Shown here one piece after another: positions 1 through 7,941 of a DNA stretch of 43,439 bases. A program made the position numbers and the translations under genes. Within the stretch, counting starts at the first letter, position 1, and each line of letters opens with the position of its first letter. Source of the DNA: Megamonas sp. UBA1799 (lineage in GTDB: Bacteria > Bacillota > Negativicutes > Selenomonadales > Selenomonadaceae); assembly GCA_002319815.1 (NCBI GenBank), contig DCFR01000059.1, positions 1-43,439 of the forward strand. The letters are read 5' to 3'. The notes beneath the pieces are model-generated. The model was given only the letters and a program-made list of their open reading frames with translations. It ran no database searches and was not told where the DNA came from.

Positions 1-263
1 TACGGTTTTTCAGACGAAAGGACTGTCGAGGAGATTCAGGAGAACCCGTATTTGCAGTTCTTCTGCGGCCTGCCAGGTTATGATGCATTTCATGCACCTT
101 TTGACCCGTCAGCTATGACTCGTTTTCGTAAGCGCCTGACAGCTACTGCCATTGTCCATACCGGTACTATCGACGAACAGAAAACCATTCTACACATAAG
201 CTGGTAGAAAAAGTCATTACTCACGAAACCCAGGGCGACATAGACATCATGTGGAACTTCTAA
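1..263 (+). pseudogene. Transposase fragment (InsH/IS1182-like N-terminal domain)
   Basis: The first 68 codons read open from base 1 and resemble the N-terminal DUF772 domain of IS5/IS1182-group transposases (motifs EEIQENPYLQFF, CGLPGY, FDPSAMTRFRKRL). The frame stops at a TAG at 205-207. A second frame (LVEKVITHETQGDIDIMWNF, stop at 261) continues from about 190, so this is a deleted or frameshifted remnant and not an intact gene. The catalytic DDE core is absent. The 5' end lies outside the window. It is not the same transposase family as the relic at 16.9-18.1 kb. The family assignment is by recognition of the N-terminal motif only. Confidence 0.7.
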
Positions 264-297
264 TAAATAAAAGGGACTGCCGTTTTGGCAATCCCTT
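264..297 (-). terminator. Intrinsic terminator of rlmD
   Basis: The arms 271-281 and 287-297 form an 11-bp stem with a 5-nt loop. The single non-Watson-Crick position becomes a G-U pair only in minus-strand RNA. The minus strand then runs into a T-rich stretch (TTTTATTTATTA). It lies 4 nt beyond the rlmD stop codon. Confidence 0.8.
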
Positions 298-301
298 GTT
301 A

Positions 302-1678
302 CTACAGTAAATCTTTCCTGACAAGTTTCGTGAGTGATTCCACGTGGCTCGTCATAGGAAACATATCCACCGGCTGAATTTCCTGTGCCTGATAGCCGAG
401 GTCGGCTAAGATCGCCAGGTCACGGGCCAAAGTGGCGGGATTGCAGGAGACGTAAACGATACGGCGCGGCTGCATGTGCGCAAAGGTTTCCAGCACCGGC
501 GGCGTGCAGCCGGCGCGCGGCGGATCGACGACGACGACGTCCGCCCGGATGCCCTGTTTATAGAGGCGGGGCATGACGACCGTGGCATCGCCGACGATGA
601 ATTCAGCATTTTTTATATGGTTATCGCGGGCATTCTTTTCCGCATCGAGAATCGCCGGTTTGACGATTTCAATCCCATAAACCTTGCGCGCTTTCTGCGC
701 TAAAAAGAGCGTGATCGTCCCCGTCCCGCAATAAGCGTCAATTACGGTTTCGCGGCCGGTCAGCCCGGCATATTCCAGCGCCTTACTATAAAGGCGTTCC
801 GCCTGGGCCGTATTGACCTGAAAAAAAGAACGCGGCGATATATGGAAGGTCAGGCTTCCCAAACGATCCAGAATGGTCGGCTTCCCCCATAAGAGCTGCG
901 TTTCACGCCCCAGAATGACATTGTTCCGATAGGTCTGGATATTTTGTTGAACGCTCACGAGCTGCGGCAGCCGCGTCCGCAGCATAGCCACCAACTGCTT
1001 GGCGCTATGCAGTTCCTTTACCGCCGTGACCAGGACCAGCATGCACTCGCCGTTCTGACCGACGCGCCCGACTACATGCCGCAGCACACCGGTATGTTTA
1101 TCCTCGTTGTAAACCGGAATGCCGAGCTTTGCTACCACTTCCCGCACGGCATTGACGATGGCATTGTTGCCCTGCTTCTGAATATAGCAGTTTGTCGTGT
1201 CAATAATCTCATGCGATCCCTGTGCAAAACAACCTATGACCAAGTTTCCTTGTTTACGCCCCACGGGAAACTGCATCTTATTACGATAATTCCAGGGATT
1301 ATCGGCTCCCAAGGTCGCATGCACGGGAATATCCGCCTGATGCCCGATATGCAGTACAGCGTCCATCACCTGCTGGCGTTTGATGTTCAGCTGTTCCTCA
1401 TAGGCGAGATGCTGCAGCTGACAACCGCCGCAGGTATCATAAATGGCACACAAAGGCGCTACCCGGTTGGAACTTGGCTGCAAAATTTTCGTCAGTTTGC
1501 CCCGCGCATAATTTTTCTTCACTTCAACGATTTGTGTTTCCACCCGTTCTCCCGGCAATGCCGACGGAACAAATACGGTAAAATCCTGTATACGACCAAC
1601 CCCTTCAGCGCTCATGCCGAGACGTTCAATCACCAATTCATATTTTTTTCCCTGAATAACCGGTATTTCCTTTTTCAA
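302..1678 (-). CDS. rlmD: 23S rRNA (uracil-C5)-methyltransferase, RlmD/RumA family
   Basis: SAM-dependent C5-methylation of a uridine in 23S rRNA (U1939 in the E. coli RlmD; Gram-positive relatives such as RlmCD can modify U747 and U1939, so the exact site is uncertain). 458 aa. An N-terminal TRAM domain covers about residues 10-65. Iron-sulfur cysteines are C77, C83, C86 and C164. The SAM-binding motif DAYCGTGT is at 314-321, DPPRAGC at 385-391, and the catalytic cysteine is C412 in SCNPATL. The start is TTG at 1678, supported by GAGG 8 nt upstream, and it overlaps the preceding phosphatase stop by 4 nt (TTGA), so translation is probably coupled. It is the last gene of a two-gene unit ending in a terminator. 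Confidence 0.93.
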   Translation of the reverse strand: MKKEIPVIQGKKYELVIERLGMSAEGVGRIQDFTVFVPSALPGERVETQIVEVKKNYARGKLTKILQPSSNRVAPLCAIYDTCGGCQLQHLAYEEQLNIKRQQVMDAVLHIGHQADIPVHATLGADNPWNYRNKMQFPVGRKQGNLVIGCFAQGSHEIIDTTNCYIQKQGNNAIVNAVREVVAKLGIPVYNEDKHTGVLRHVVGRVGQNGECMLVLVTAVKELHSAKQLVAMLRTRLPQLVSVQQNIQTYRNNVILGRETQLLWGKPTILDRLGSLTFHISPRSFFQVNTAQAERLYSKALEYAGLTGRETVIDAYCGTGTITLFLAQKARKVYGIEIVKPAILDAEKNARDNHIKNAEFIVGDATVVMPRLYKQGIRADVVVVDPPRAGCTPPVLETFAHMQPRRIVYVSCNPATLARDLAILADLGYQAQEIQPVDMFPMTSHVESLTKLVRKDLL

Positions 1679-2355
1679 ATGCTTACCTCACAATTCTGTT
1701 CTGAAACAAATTCTATTTTTTCCAGCAAATCAGCCGGCTGCTGCAACAAAAGCTGCGCGCCGTTCGCCAGCAATTCGTCTGCCTCGCGAAAGCCCCAGAG
1801 CACGCCCACGGGAAATGCGCCGGCATTGACAGCCGTCTGCATATCCACCATGCTGTCGCCCAGATAAACTGTTTCTTCCGGCGCTACGCCAAAATTTTGA
1901 ATAATTTTAAGAACGCTGCCCGGATCCGGTTTACAGATCATGCCCGGCTGATCCCCGACCACTTGCTGAAAGGTGTCCGGTTCAAACAAGACGTTTACAA
2001 TCGAAGAAGCCGCCAGCACATGCTTATTCGTGCAGACCGCCAGTGGAATCTCCCGGCTGCGCAGCTCCGCCAAAAGTTCCAGAATCCCCGGATACGAACG
2101 GGTTTTATCCAAATAATGCTGCGCATAGATTCCTTTGTATTTTTCCAGAGCAGCGTCGATCACCGCCGCCGATGCCCCCGGCAAAATGCGCTCGATCAAC
2201 CGCCGTGAACCGTTGCCAACCAGATAGCGATACTCATCAACAGCATGCGCGGGTTTGCCGTAGGCATGCAAAAGTGTGTTGGCACTATCTGCCAAATCTT
2301 CCAGCGAATTAATCAGAGTTCCATCCAAATCAAAAATTACAGCTTTGTACGGCAT
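1675..2355 (-). CDS. HAD-family phosphatase, phosphoglycolate phosphatase-like
   Basis: 226-aa haloacid dehalogenase hydrolase of the Gph/PpaX/YjjG type. The nucleophile and acid/base are D9 and D11 in FDLDGTL. A helical cap occupies about 15-85, the motif II threonine lies in VCTNK (107-111), motif III lysine is K142 in CKPDP, and motif IV is GDSMVD (166-171). Such enzymes remove phosphate from 2-phosphoglycolate formed during DNA end repair, or from pyrophosphate or sugar phosphates. The substrate cannot be told from sequence. ATG start with GAGGAG 8 nt upstream; overlaps rlmD by 4 nt. Confidence 0.88.
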   Translation of the reverse strand: MPYKAVIFDLDGTLINSLEDLADSANTLLHAYGKPAHAVDEYRYLVGNGSRRLIERILPGASAAVIDAALEKYKGIYAQHYLDKTRSYPGILELLAELRSREIPLAVCTNKHVLAASSIVNVLFEPDTFQQVVGDQPGMICKPDPGSVLKIIQNFGVAPEETVYLGDSMVDMQTAVNAGAFPVGVLWGFREADELLANGAQLLLQQPADLLEKIEFVSEQNCEVSI

Positions 2356-2375
2356 GTTCCAATCTCCTCTAAATT

Positions 2376-2381
2376 ATTATA
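2376..2381 (-). promoter_or_regulatory. Candidate -10 box for the phosphatase-rlmD unit
   Basis: A perfect TATAAT on the minus strand lies about 20 nt upstream of the phosphatase start and downstream of the gatB terminator. The -35 region is poor, so this is a tentative call. Confidence 0.4.
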
Positions 2382-2419
2382 TTCATATTAAGGTATTCGC
2401 GGAGAAATGATTTTTTCCT

Positions 2420-2456
2420 GCAAAAAAGAGAAGATACCAAAAAAGGTATCCTCTCT
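2420..2456 (-). terminator. Intrinsic terminator of the gatCAB operon
   Basis: Arms 2427-2438 and 2445-2456 (AGAGAAGATACC against GGTATCCTCTCT, one mismatch or wobble) surround a six-base loop. On the minus strand the stem is followed by TTTTTTG. It sits about 145 nt beyond the gatB stop. Confidence 0.8.
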
Positions 2457-2599
2457 AAAGAAACAATTCTATCCAAATGACCAACTCGCTCAAATACGCC
2501 TGCCGATATAGGCAGCGCATGAAAAACGATAAAGTCTTTGGGTCAATTTGGCTAGCGTTCAAGCGGCGTTAAAACGACGTCTGAACGAACCGTCTTTCT
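2457..2599. other. Non-coding spacer with two nested hairpins
   Basis: No gene is seen between the gatB stop and its terminator. Two hairpins are visible: CTGCC/GGCAG at 2500-2515 with a 6-nt loop, and an imperfect 30-nt palindrome at 2557-2586 (GTTCA...TGAAC, with GCG/CGT and CGTT/AACG inner pairs). Both would be in the gatB 3' untranslated RNA. They could be a processed 3' structure or a repeat relic. Confidence 0.4.
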
Positions 2600-4042
2600 T
2601 TATTGTTCCAATCTGGCGGCCAAAAGCTGATTGACCATCGCCGGATTAGCTTTTCCCTTCGACTGTTTCATGACCTGACCGACCAGCGCGCCGATGGCTT
2701 TTTTATTGCCGCCCTGATAGTCGGCCACCGGTTTCGGATTCGCTGCAATGACTGCATCGACAATGGCTTCAATCGCCTTTGTATCCGTGATTTGTACCAG
2801 ACCCTTATCTTTGACGATCTTTTCCGGATCATCCGGGGATTTCCACATCTCTTCAAAAACTTTTTTTGCAATCTTTGAAGAAATAGTTCCCTTGCTGATA
2901 AGTAGAATCATCGCGCCCAAACGCTTGGCCTCAACTGGAGAATCCTCAATCGTTTTGCCCTCGGCATTGAGGTTTTTCGCCAGATCGCCCATAATCCAAT
3001 TCGCCGCCAATTTTGGATCCGCGCCATCGACAATGACCGCATCAAAATATTCCGCCAGCTGACGCGAAGCTGTAATAACGGCAGCGTCATAAGCAGAAAG
3101 GCCATACTGCCCGGTCAGGCGCGCCTGCCGCGCATCCGGCAACTCCGGCAATTCCTGCCGATAACGTTCGATCTGCTCGGGCGTCGTAACAATCGGCGGC
3201 AGATCCGGCTCCGGCATATACCGGTAATCATGCGCTTCTTCCTTGGAACGCATCGAAAGCGTAATGCCGCGCGCCGGGTCCCAGGTACGGGTTTCCTGCA
3301 CGATGTGCCCGCCGTCTTCCAACACCTCGGTCTGGCGTTCGATTTCATAGCTAATTGCGTCTTCCAGCGCCTTGAAGGAATTGATATTCTTCATTTCCGT
3401 GCGGGTTCCCAATTCCGTCGTGCCGACCGGACGCAGCGAAACATTGAGATCCGCCCGCAGATTGCCCTGTTCCATACGACAATTGGAAACGTCTATGTAT
3501 TCCAGAATCGATTTGACCTTCTCCATATAAGTCCGGGCCTCTGCCGCCGAAGACATATCCGGTTCCGAGACGATCTCCAGGAGCGGTACTCCGGTGCGGT
3601 TGTAATCTACATTGGACGTTGCCGAATCCTTGATGGTCGTACCGGAGTGCACAAGCTTTCCGGCATCCTCTTCCATATGAATGCGCGTCAGACGGATGCG
3701 CTTGGTTTTTCCATCGACTTCAATATCAACATAGCCATGTTCGGCAATCGGCAAATCATATTGTGACGTCTGAAAATTCTTCGGCAAATCAGGATAGTAA
3801 TAGTTCTTCCGATCAAACTTGCTGTAGTTATTAATCGTGCAGTTCGTCGCCAAACCCGCCTTGATGGCAAACTCGACCACGCGCTTATTGACCACCGGCA
3901 GCACGCCCGGCAGGCCAAGACATACCGGACATACATGCGTATTCTGCTCTGCGCCGAAGCTGGTCGCGCAACCGCAGAAAATCTTTGTATTCGTTTTCAA
4001 TTCACTATGAATTTCCAGACCGATAACGGCTTCGTAGTTCAT
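2600..4042 (-). CDS. gatB: Asp-tRNA(Asn)/Glu-tRNA(Gln) amidotransferase subunit B
   Basis: GatB binds the mischarged Glu-tRNA(Gln) or Asp-tRNA(Asn), phosphorylates the acyl group with ATP and passes it on for amidation with ammonia produced by GatA. 480 aa, the usual family length. A zinc site is visible at C23, C25, C38 and C41, followed by the conserved KNYYYPDLPKNFQ block and a C-terminal YqeY-like helical tail ending GALVGQVMKQSKGKANP. ATG start overlaps the gatA stop by 4 nt (ATGA), the classic coupled arrangement. Gene order gatC-gatA-gatB is standard for Firmicutes. Confidence 0.98.
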   Translation of the reverse strand: MNYEAVIGLEIHSELKTNTKIFCGCATSFGAEQNTHVCPVCLGLPGVLPVVNKRVVEFAIKAGLATNCTINNYSKFDRKNYYYPDLPKNFQTSQYDLPIAEHGYVDIEVDGKTKRIRLTRIHMEEDAGKLVHSGTTIKDSATSNVDYNRTGVPLLEIVSEPDMSSAAEARTYMEKVKSILEYIDVSNCRMEQGNLRADLNVSLRPVGTTELGTRTEMKNINSFKALEDAISYEIERQTEVLEDGGHIVQETRTWDPARGITLSMRSKEEAHDYRYMPEPDLPPIVTTPEQIERYRQELPELPDARQARLTGQYGLSAYDAAVITASRQLAEYFDAVIVDGADPKLAANWIMGDLAKNLNAEGKTIEDSPVEAKRLGAMILLISKGTISSKIAKKVFEEMWKSPDDPEKIVKDKGLVQITDTKAIEAIVDAVIAANPKPVADYQGGNKKAIGALVGQVMKQSKGKANPAMVNQLLAARLEQ

Positions 4043-5511
4043 GCTTGTTTCCCTCCCAGCACTGCCATTTCTTTATGGAACGACTGGCTTTGTTCATACG
4101 TATAGGCCGTCCTCAGCAGCGTTTCCTCAGCCAACGGCTTGCCAATAATCTGCAGGCCGATCGGCATATGCTGATTGCTGTAGCCGCACGGAACGGAAAT
4201 ACCCGGCAAGCCAGCCAAATTCAAAGGCACCGTGCAGACATCCTGCAGATACATCTGCAGCGGATCAGAGATCATCGAGCCAATCTTGAACGCCGGCGTC
4301 GGCGCCGTCGGCGCTACGATGACATCCACAGTTTCGAACGCCTTCGCATAATCCTGCTGAATCAAAGTACGCACCTTGAGCGCTTTCAGATAATAAGCGT
4401 CATAATAACCAGCGCTCAGCGCATAATTGCCGATCATAATGCGGCGTTTGACCTCCGCGCCGAATTTCTGCGTGCGCGTATTGGTCATCATTTCCATGAT
4501 ATCCACACCATCAATGCGCTCGCCATAGCTGACGCCGTCATAACGCTCAAGATTCGTCGCCGCTTCTGCCGGCGCAATCAGATAATAGGTAGAAATGGCA
4601 TATTCCGTATGCGGCAAAGAAATATCTATGATTTCCGCGCCCAAAACCCGGAACTGCTCAATGGCTGTCCGTATCGCCTTTTCAACGTCGGCATCCATTC
4701 CCTTGACGAAATATTCCTTTGGCAAGCCGATTTTCAAGCCTTTGACATCCTGCACCAACGCTTTTGTATAATCCGGAACCGCCGCTGCACTGGAAGTAGA
4801 ATCCATCGCATCATGGCCGGCAATCACATTCAGCAAATGTGCGCAATCAGTAACATCCCGCGTCAAGGGTCCAATCTGATCCAGCGAGGATGCATAGGCT
4901 ACCAGCCCATACCGGGAGACCCGCCCATAGGTTGGTTTCATGCCAACCACACCACAGAACGAAGCCGGCTGACGAATAGACCCGCCCGTATCGGAGCCCA
5001 GCGCCCAGATTGCCATACCAGCCGCGACTGCCGCCGCGCTGCCGCCCGAGCTGCCGCCCGGAACACACTCGGTATTCCAAGGATTATGCGTCGGATGATA
5101 AGCGGAATTTTCCGTAGACCCGCCCATCGCGAACTCATCCATATTGGTCTTGCCCAGCAGCACCGGATTCGCCGCCTGCAGTTTTTCCACAACCGCCGCG
5201 TTATACGGCGGAACAAAATGCTCCAGAATCTTTGAAGCGCAGGTTGTTTTGACGCCCTTCGTGCAAATATTATCTTTCAGCGCGCCCGGGATTCCTTCTA
5301 AAAAGGCAATGGCCTCCCCGCGAGCAATTTTTGCATCCGTCTGCGCCGCCTGCTGCAGAGCCGTATCGCGCGTTTGGGTCAGGTAAGCTCCGACTTCATC
5401 TTCCACTGCGTCCATACGAGCCAATACGGCCTGGGTCAGCTCCGTAGCGGTGATCTCTTTATTTACAAGCATGTCATGCAGGACATGCGCTGGTTGATCA
5501 TATAATTTCAC
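4039..5511 (-). CDS. gatA: Asp-tRNA(Asn)/Glu-tRNA(Gln) amidotransferase subunit A
   Basis: GatA is the glutaminase of the complex; it frees ammonia that is channelled to GatB. 490 aa, amidase-signature family. The Lys-Ser-Ser catalytic triad is at K79 (in GALKDN), S154 (in PGGSSGGSAA) and S178 (in GSDTGGSIRQP), the same numbering as in the structurally characterised S. aureus enzyme. It starts 17 nt after the gatC stop, with an AAGAAGGAGG-type ribosome binding site in that gap, and overlaps gatB by 4 nt. Confidence 0.98.
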   Translation of the reverse strand: MKLYDQPAHVLHDMLVNKEITATELTQAVLARMDAVEDEVGAYLTQTRDTALQQAAQTDAKIARGEAIAFLEGIPGALKDNICTKGVKTTCASKILEHFVPPYNAAVVEKLQAANPVLLGKTNMDEFAMGGSTENSAYHPTHNPWNTECVPGGSSGGSAAAVAAGMAIWALGSDTGGSIRQPASFCGVVGMKPTYGRVSRYGLVAYASSLDQIGPLTRDVTDCAHLLNVIAGHDAMDSTSSAAAVPDYTKALVQDVKGLKIGLPKEYFVKGMDADVEKAIRTAIEQFRVLGAEIIDISLPHTEYAISTYYLIAPAEAATNLERYDGVSYGERIDGVDIMEMMTNTRTQKFGAEVKRRIMIGNYALSAGYYDAYYLKALKVRTLIQQDYAKAFETVDVIVAPTAPTPAFKIGSMISDPLQMYLQDVCTVPLNLAGLPGISVPCGYSNQHMPIGLQIIGKPLAEETLLRTAYTYEQSQSFHKEMAVLGGKQA

Positions 5512-5528
5512 AAAACCTGCCTCCTTCT

Positions 5529-5831
5529 TTACTCCTCTAAAATCCGGGGAACTTTAAAATAGCCATCCTCCCGAAGGGGGGCATTTGCCAGAGCGGCCTC
5601 GCGCTCCAACGACGGTTTGACAACGTCCTCGCGAAATACATTTTGCACCGGCAAAGCATACGTCGTAGGTTTAACAGAATCGGTGGGAACGCTCTTTAAA
5701 TTCTCCACATAGGCCAAAAAAGCATCCAGCTGACTGGTATACTGCGCAGCCTCAGCTTCCGGAATCGACAAGCGGGACAAAACCGCCACATTTTCCATAT
5801 CTTTCTTTGAAACTTTCAAACTTCTCACCAT
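5529..5831 (-). CDS. gatC: Asp-tRNA(Asn)/Glu-tRNA(Gln) amidotransferase subunit C
   Basis: Small subunit (about 96-100 aa) that wraps around and stabilises the GatA/GatB contact. The family pattern is clear: VSKKDMENVAVLSRLSIPE at the N-terminus and LREDGYFKVPRILEE at the C-terminus. The longest frame starts at ATG 5831, but the closer fit to family N-termini and a GGTGAG motif 6 nt upstream favour TTG at 5819. First gene of the gatCAB operon. Confidence 0.95.
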   Translation of the reverse strand: MVRSLKVSKKDMENVAVLSRLSIPEAEAAQYTSQLDAFLAYVENLKSVPTDSVKPTTYALPVQNVFREDVVKPSLEREAALANAPLREDGYFKVPRILEE

Positions 5832-5845
5832 CCATATTGCTTATT

Positions 5846-5889
5846 CAGGAAAATTACTTTCCTGCGATTGACATACAAGACTTATTATA
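5846..5889 (-). promoter_or_regulatory. gatCAB promoter -10 and leader dyad
   Basis: A TATAAT on the minus strand (5889-5884) lies in the 79-nt ligA-gatC gap; the -35 region (TGACCT, 18-nt spacing) is weak. Downstream of it, a perfect 7-bp dyad CAGGAAA-N5-TTTCCTG (5846-5864) would lie in the leader RNA between the transcription start and the gatC ribosome binding site. Confidence 0.5.
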
Positions 5890-5910
5890 ACACATTCCCA
5901 AAAACATAGG

Positions 5911-7929
5911 TCACTGATTTTCCGACCTCGCGGCCAAATCAATCAGCTCCGGTTCGCTCAGCACCCGAAGTCCCAGCTGACGAGCCTTATCCAGCTTACT
6001 GCCGGCGGCCTCGCCAGCGACAACATAATCGGTTTTCTTGGAAACGCTGCCCGCCACCCGGCCGCCATGCGCTTCAATCAGCTGCGCTGCTTCCTGGCGT
6101 CCCAGCGTCGGCAAAGTGCCGGTAATAACAAAACTTTTCCCGGCAAAAATGTGATCGACCACGCCGCTGTCCTGCAAAACGAAATTAACACCCGAAGCGC
6201 GCAGCTCTTCTATGACCGCCTGATTTTCCGGTTGGCGGAAATAGCTATAAATCGCCGTTGCGCTGATATCGCCGATATCACGAACCGCGAGAATATCTTC
6301 GGACGCTGCGGCCATCAATCCATCCAACGAGTCAAAATGCAGCATCAGCTCCCGGGCGGCGGCCTTGCCGATGCCCGGAATCCCCAGACCGGTCAGCAGA
6401 CGCTGGGGCTCATTTGCTTTTGACCGCACAATGGCTTCCAGCAGTTTATCGGTATTTTTCTCCTTGCCAACCACGCCGTCGGCAATCAGCTGCGGCCGAT
6501 GCTCTTCCAGGTGATAAATATCCGCGATCGTATGCACATAGCCGTTTTCAATCAGCGCCCGCACATTAGCCTCGCCAAAGCCCTTGATATCCATGGCATC
6601 GCGGCTGACAAAATTAATAATATGATTTTCCAGCTGCGCCGGACAGCTGGCATTGGTGCATTTAATATCCGCCGAATCAGGCTCGCGGACGGCCCGGGCG
6701 CCGCAGACGGGGCAAGTATCGCCAATCCGAAACGGCGTTGTATGCGCCGGCCGCTTCTCCTTGACCACACTGCGGATTTTCGGAATAATCTCCCCGGATT
6801 TATAAACCAGCACCGTGTCGCCAATGCGCACATCCAGCCCGTCAATGAAGTCCTGGTTGTGCAGCGTGGCCCGCTCCACTTTGGTGCCGCACAAACTGAC
6901 CGGATCAAAGACCGCCGTCGGCGTAATACGGCCGCTGCGCCCGACCGAAAGCTCAATCCGGCGCAGAACGGTTTCCTTTTCTTCCGGCGGATACTTATAA
7001 GCAACCGCCCAGCGGGGCACTTTGGAAGTATTGCCCAGCTGTTCGCGATCCGCCAGACGATTCAGCTTTACTACCGCACCGTCAATATCATAAGCCAGTT
7101 CTCCGCGGGAAGCGCCAATCTTTTCAATAGCCGCCCATACTTCCTCACTGGTATGGCAGACCTGATAGTTATGAATGACCGTGATTCCCTGCCGCTGCAT
7201 GAATTCATACGCTTCCGTATGCGTGGCAAATGCATGCCCTTTGACAGCCTGCAGGTTGAAAACGAACAAGGATAAGCCGCGTTCTTTGGTAATGCGGCTG
7301 TCCAGCTGCCGCAGCGTGCCGGCAGCACAATTGCGGGGATTGGCAAAAGGCTTCAAGCCCAGCAATTCCTGCCGGTCATTCACCGCCGCAAAAGCTTCCC
7401 GGCGCATATAAACCTCGCCGCGAATCTCAAAATAAGGCAGCTTATCGGTCAGCGAAGTCACCACATTGTCAATCACCCGGGCATTTTCCGTCACGTCCTC
7501 GCCCTGCAGAATGCCGTCGCCGCGCGTAATGGCCCGAACCAATTCGCCATTCTCATAGCGAAGCGCCAGCGAAAGGCCGTCGATTTTCTCCTCAACCACA
7601 AACTCGGGATTGTCCAGCAGCTCCTGCATCGAAGCGACAAAATCCATGACTTCGCCCCGGGAAAAAACATCCTGCAGTGACAACATCGGCACGTCGTGTT
7701 TCACCAAAATCCCCGCTTCCCGCCGGGCACTGCCGCCGACCATCTGCGTCGGCGAAGTCCTGGTGATCAGCTCTGGGTACTCCGCTTCCAATTTCTTCAG
7801 CCGCAGCATCAATTGGTCATATTCATAGTCAGAAATCTCGGGATCATCCATATTATAGTAGCGGTTATTATGGTAACGTATTTCCTTGCGCAAAGCCGTC
7901 AGTTCCTGCCTGACCTCTTTGATATTCAT
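5911..7929 (-). CDS. ligA: NAD-dependent DNA ligase
   Basis: Seals nicks with 5'-phosphate ends in replication and repair, using NAD+ as the AMP donor. 672 aa, full length. An N-terminal Ia domain (YHNNRYYNMDDPEISD), the adenylation domain with catalytic lysine K115 in EEKIDGLSL, an OB fold, a zinc finger with C406, C409, C424 and C429, helix-hairpin-helix repeats (LLTGLGIPGIGKAAA) and a C-terminal BRCT domain from about residue 590 are all present. It lies 12 nt after pcrA, so the two probably share a transcript, a common Firmicute arrangement (pcrA-ligA). Confidence 0.98.
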   Translation of the reverse strand: MNIKEVRQELTALRKEIRYHNNRYYNMDDPEISDYEYDQLMLRLKKLEAEYPELITRTSPTQMVGGSARREAGILVKHDVPMLSLQDVFSRGEVMDFVASMQELLDNPEFVVEEKIDGLSLALRYENGELVRAITRGDGILQGEDVTENARVIDNVVTSLTDKLPYFEIRGEVYMRREAFAAVNDRQELLGLKPFANPRNCAAGTLRQLDSRITKERGLSLFVFNLQAVKGHAFATHTEAYEFMQRQGITVIHNYQVCHTSEEVWAAIEKIGASRGELAYDIDGAVVKLNRLADREQLGNTSKVPRWAVAYKYPPEEKETVLRRIELSVGRSGRITPTAVFDPVSLCGTKVERATLHNQDFIDGLDVRIGDTVLVYKSGEIIPKIRSVVKEKRPAHTTPFRIGDTCPVCGARAVREPDSADIKCTNASCPAQLENHIINFVSRDAMDIKGFGEANVRALIENGYVHTIADIYHLEEHRPQLIADGVVGKEKNTDKLLEAIVRSKANEPQRLLTGLGIPGIGKAAARELMLHFDSLDGLMAAASEDILAVRDIGDISATAIYSYFRQPENQAVIEELRASGVNFVLQDSGVVDHIFAGKSFVITGTLPTLGRQEAAQLIEAHGGRVAGSVSKKTDYVVAGEAAGSKLDKARQLGLRVLSEPELIDLAARSENQ

Positions 7930-7941
7930 ACGTCTCCCTCC

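Noticed and set aside
944..1867. 307-codon plus-strand open frame
   Set aside because: Lies opposite rlmD and the start of the phosphatase gene; composition typical of an antisense shadow with no family motif.
4045..5235. 396-codon plus-strand open frame opposite gatA
   Set aside because: gatA has a complete catalytic triad on the other strand; the antisense frame is rich in His/Arg/Ile runs and has no recognisable domain.
5868..5873. Consensus TTGACA on the plus strand
   Set aside because: No -10 box at suitable spacing and no plus-strand gene downstream; the sequence lies in the gatC leader.
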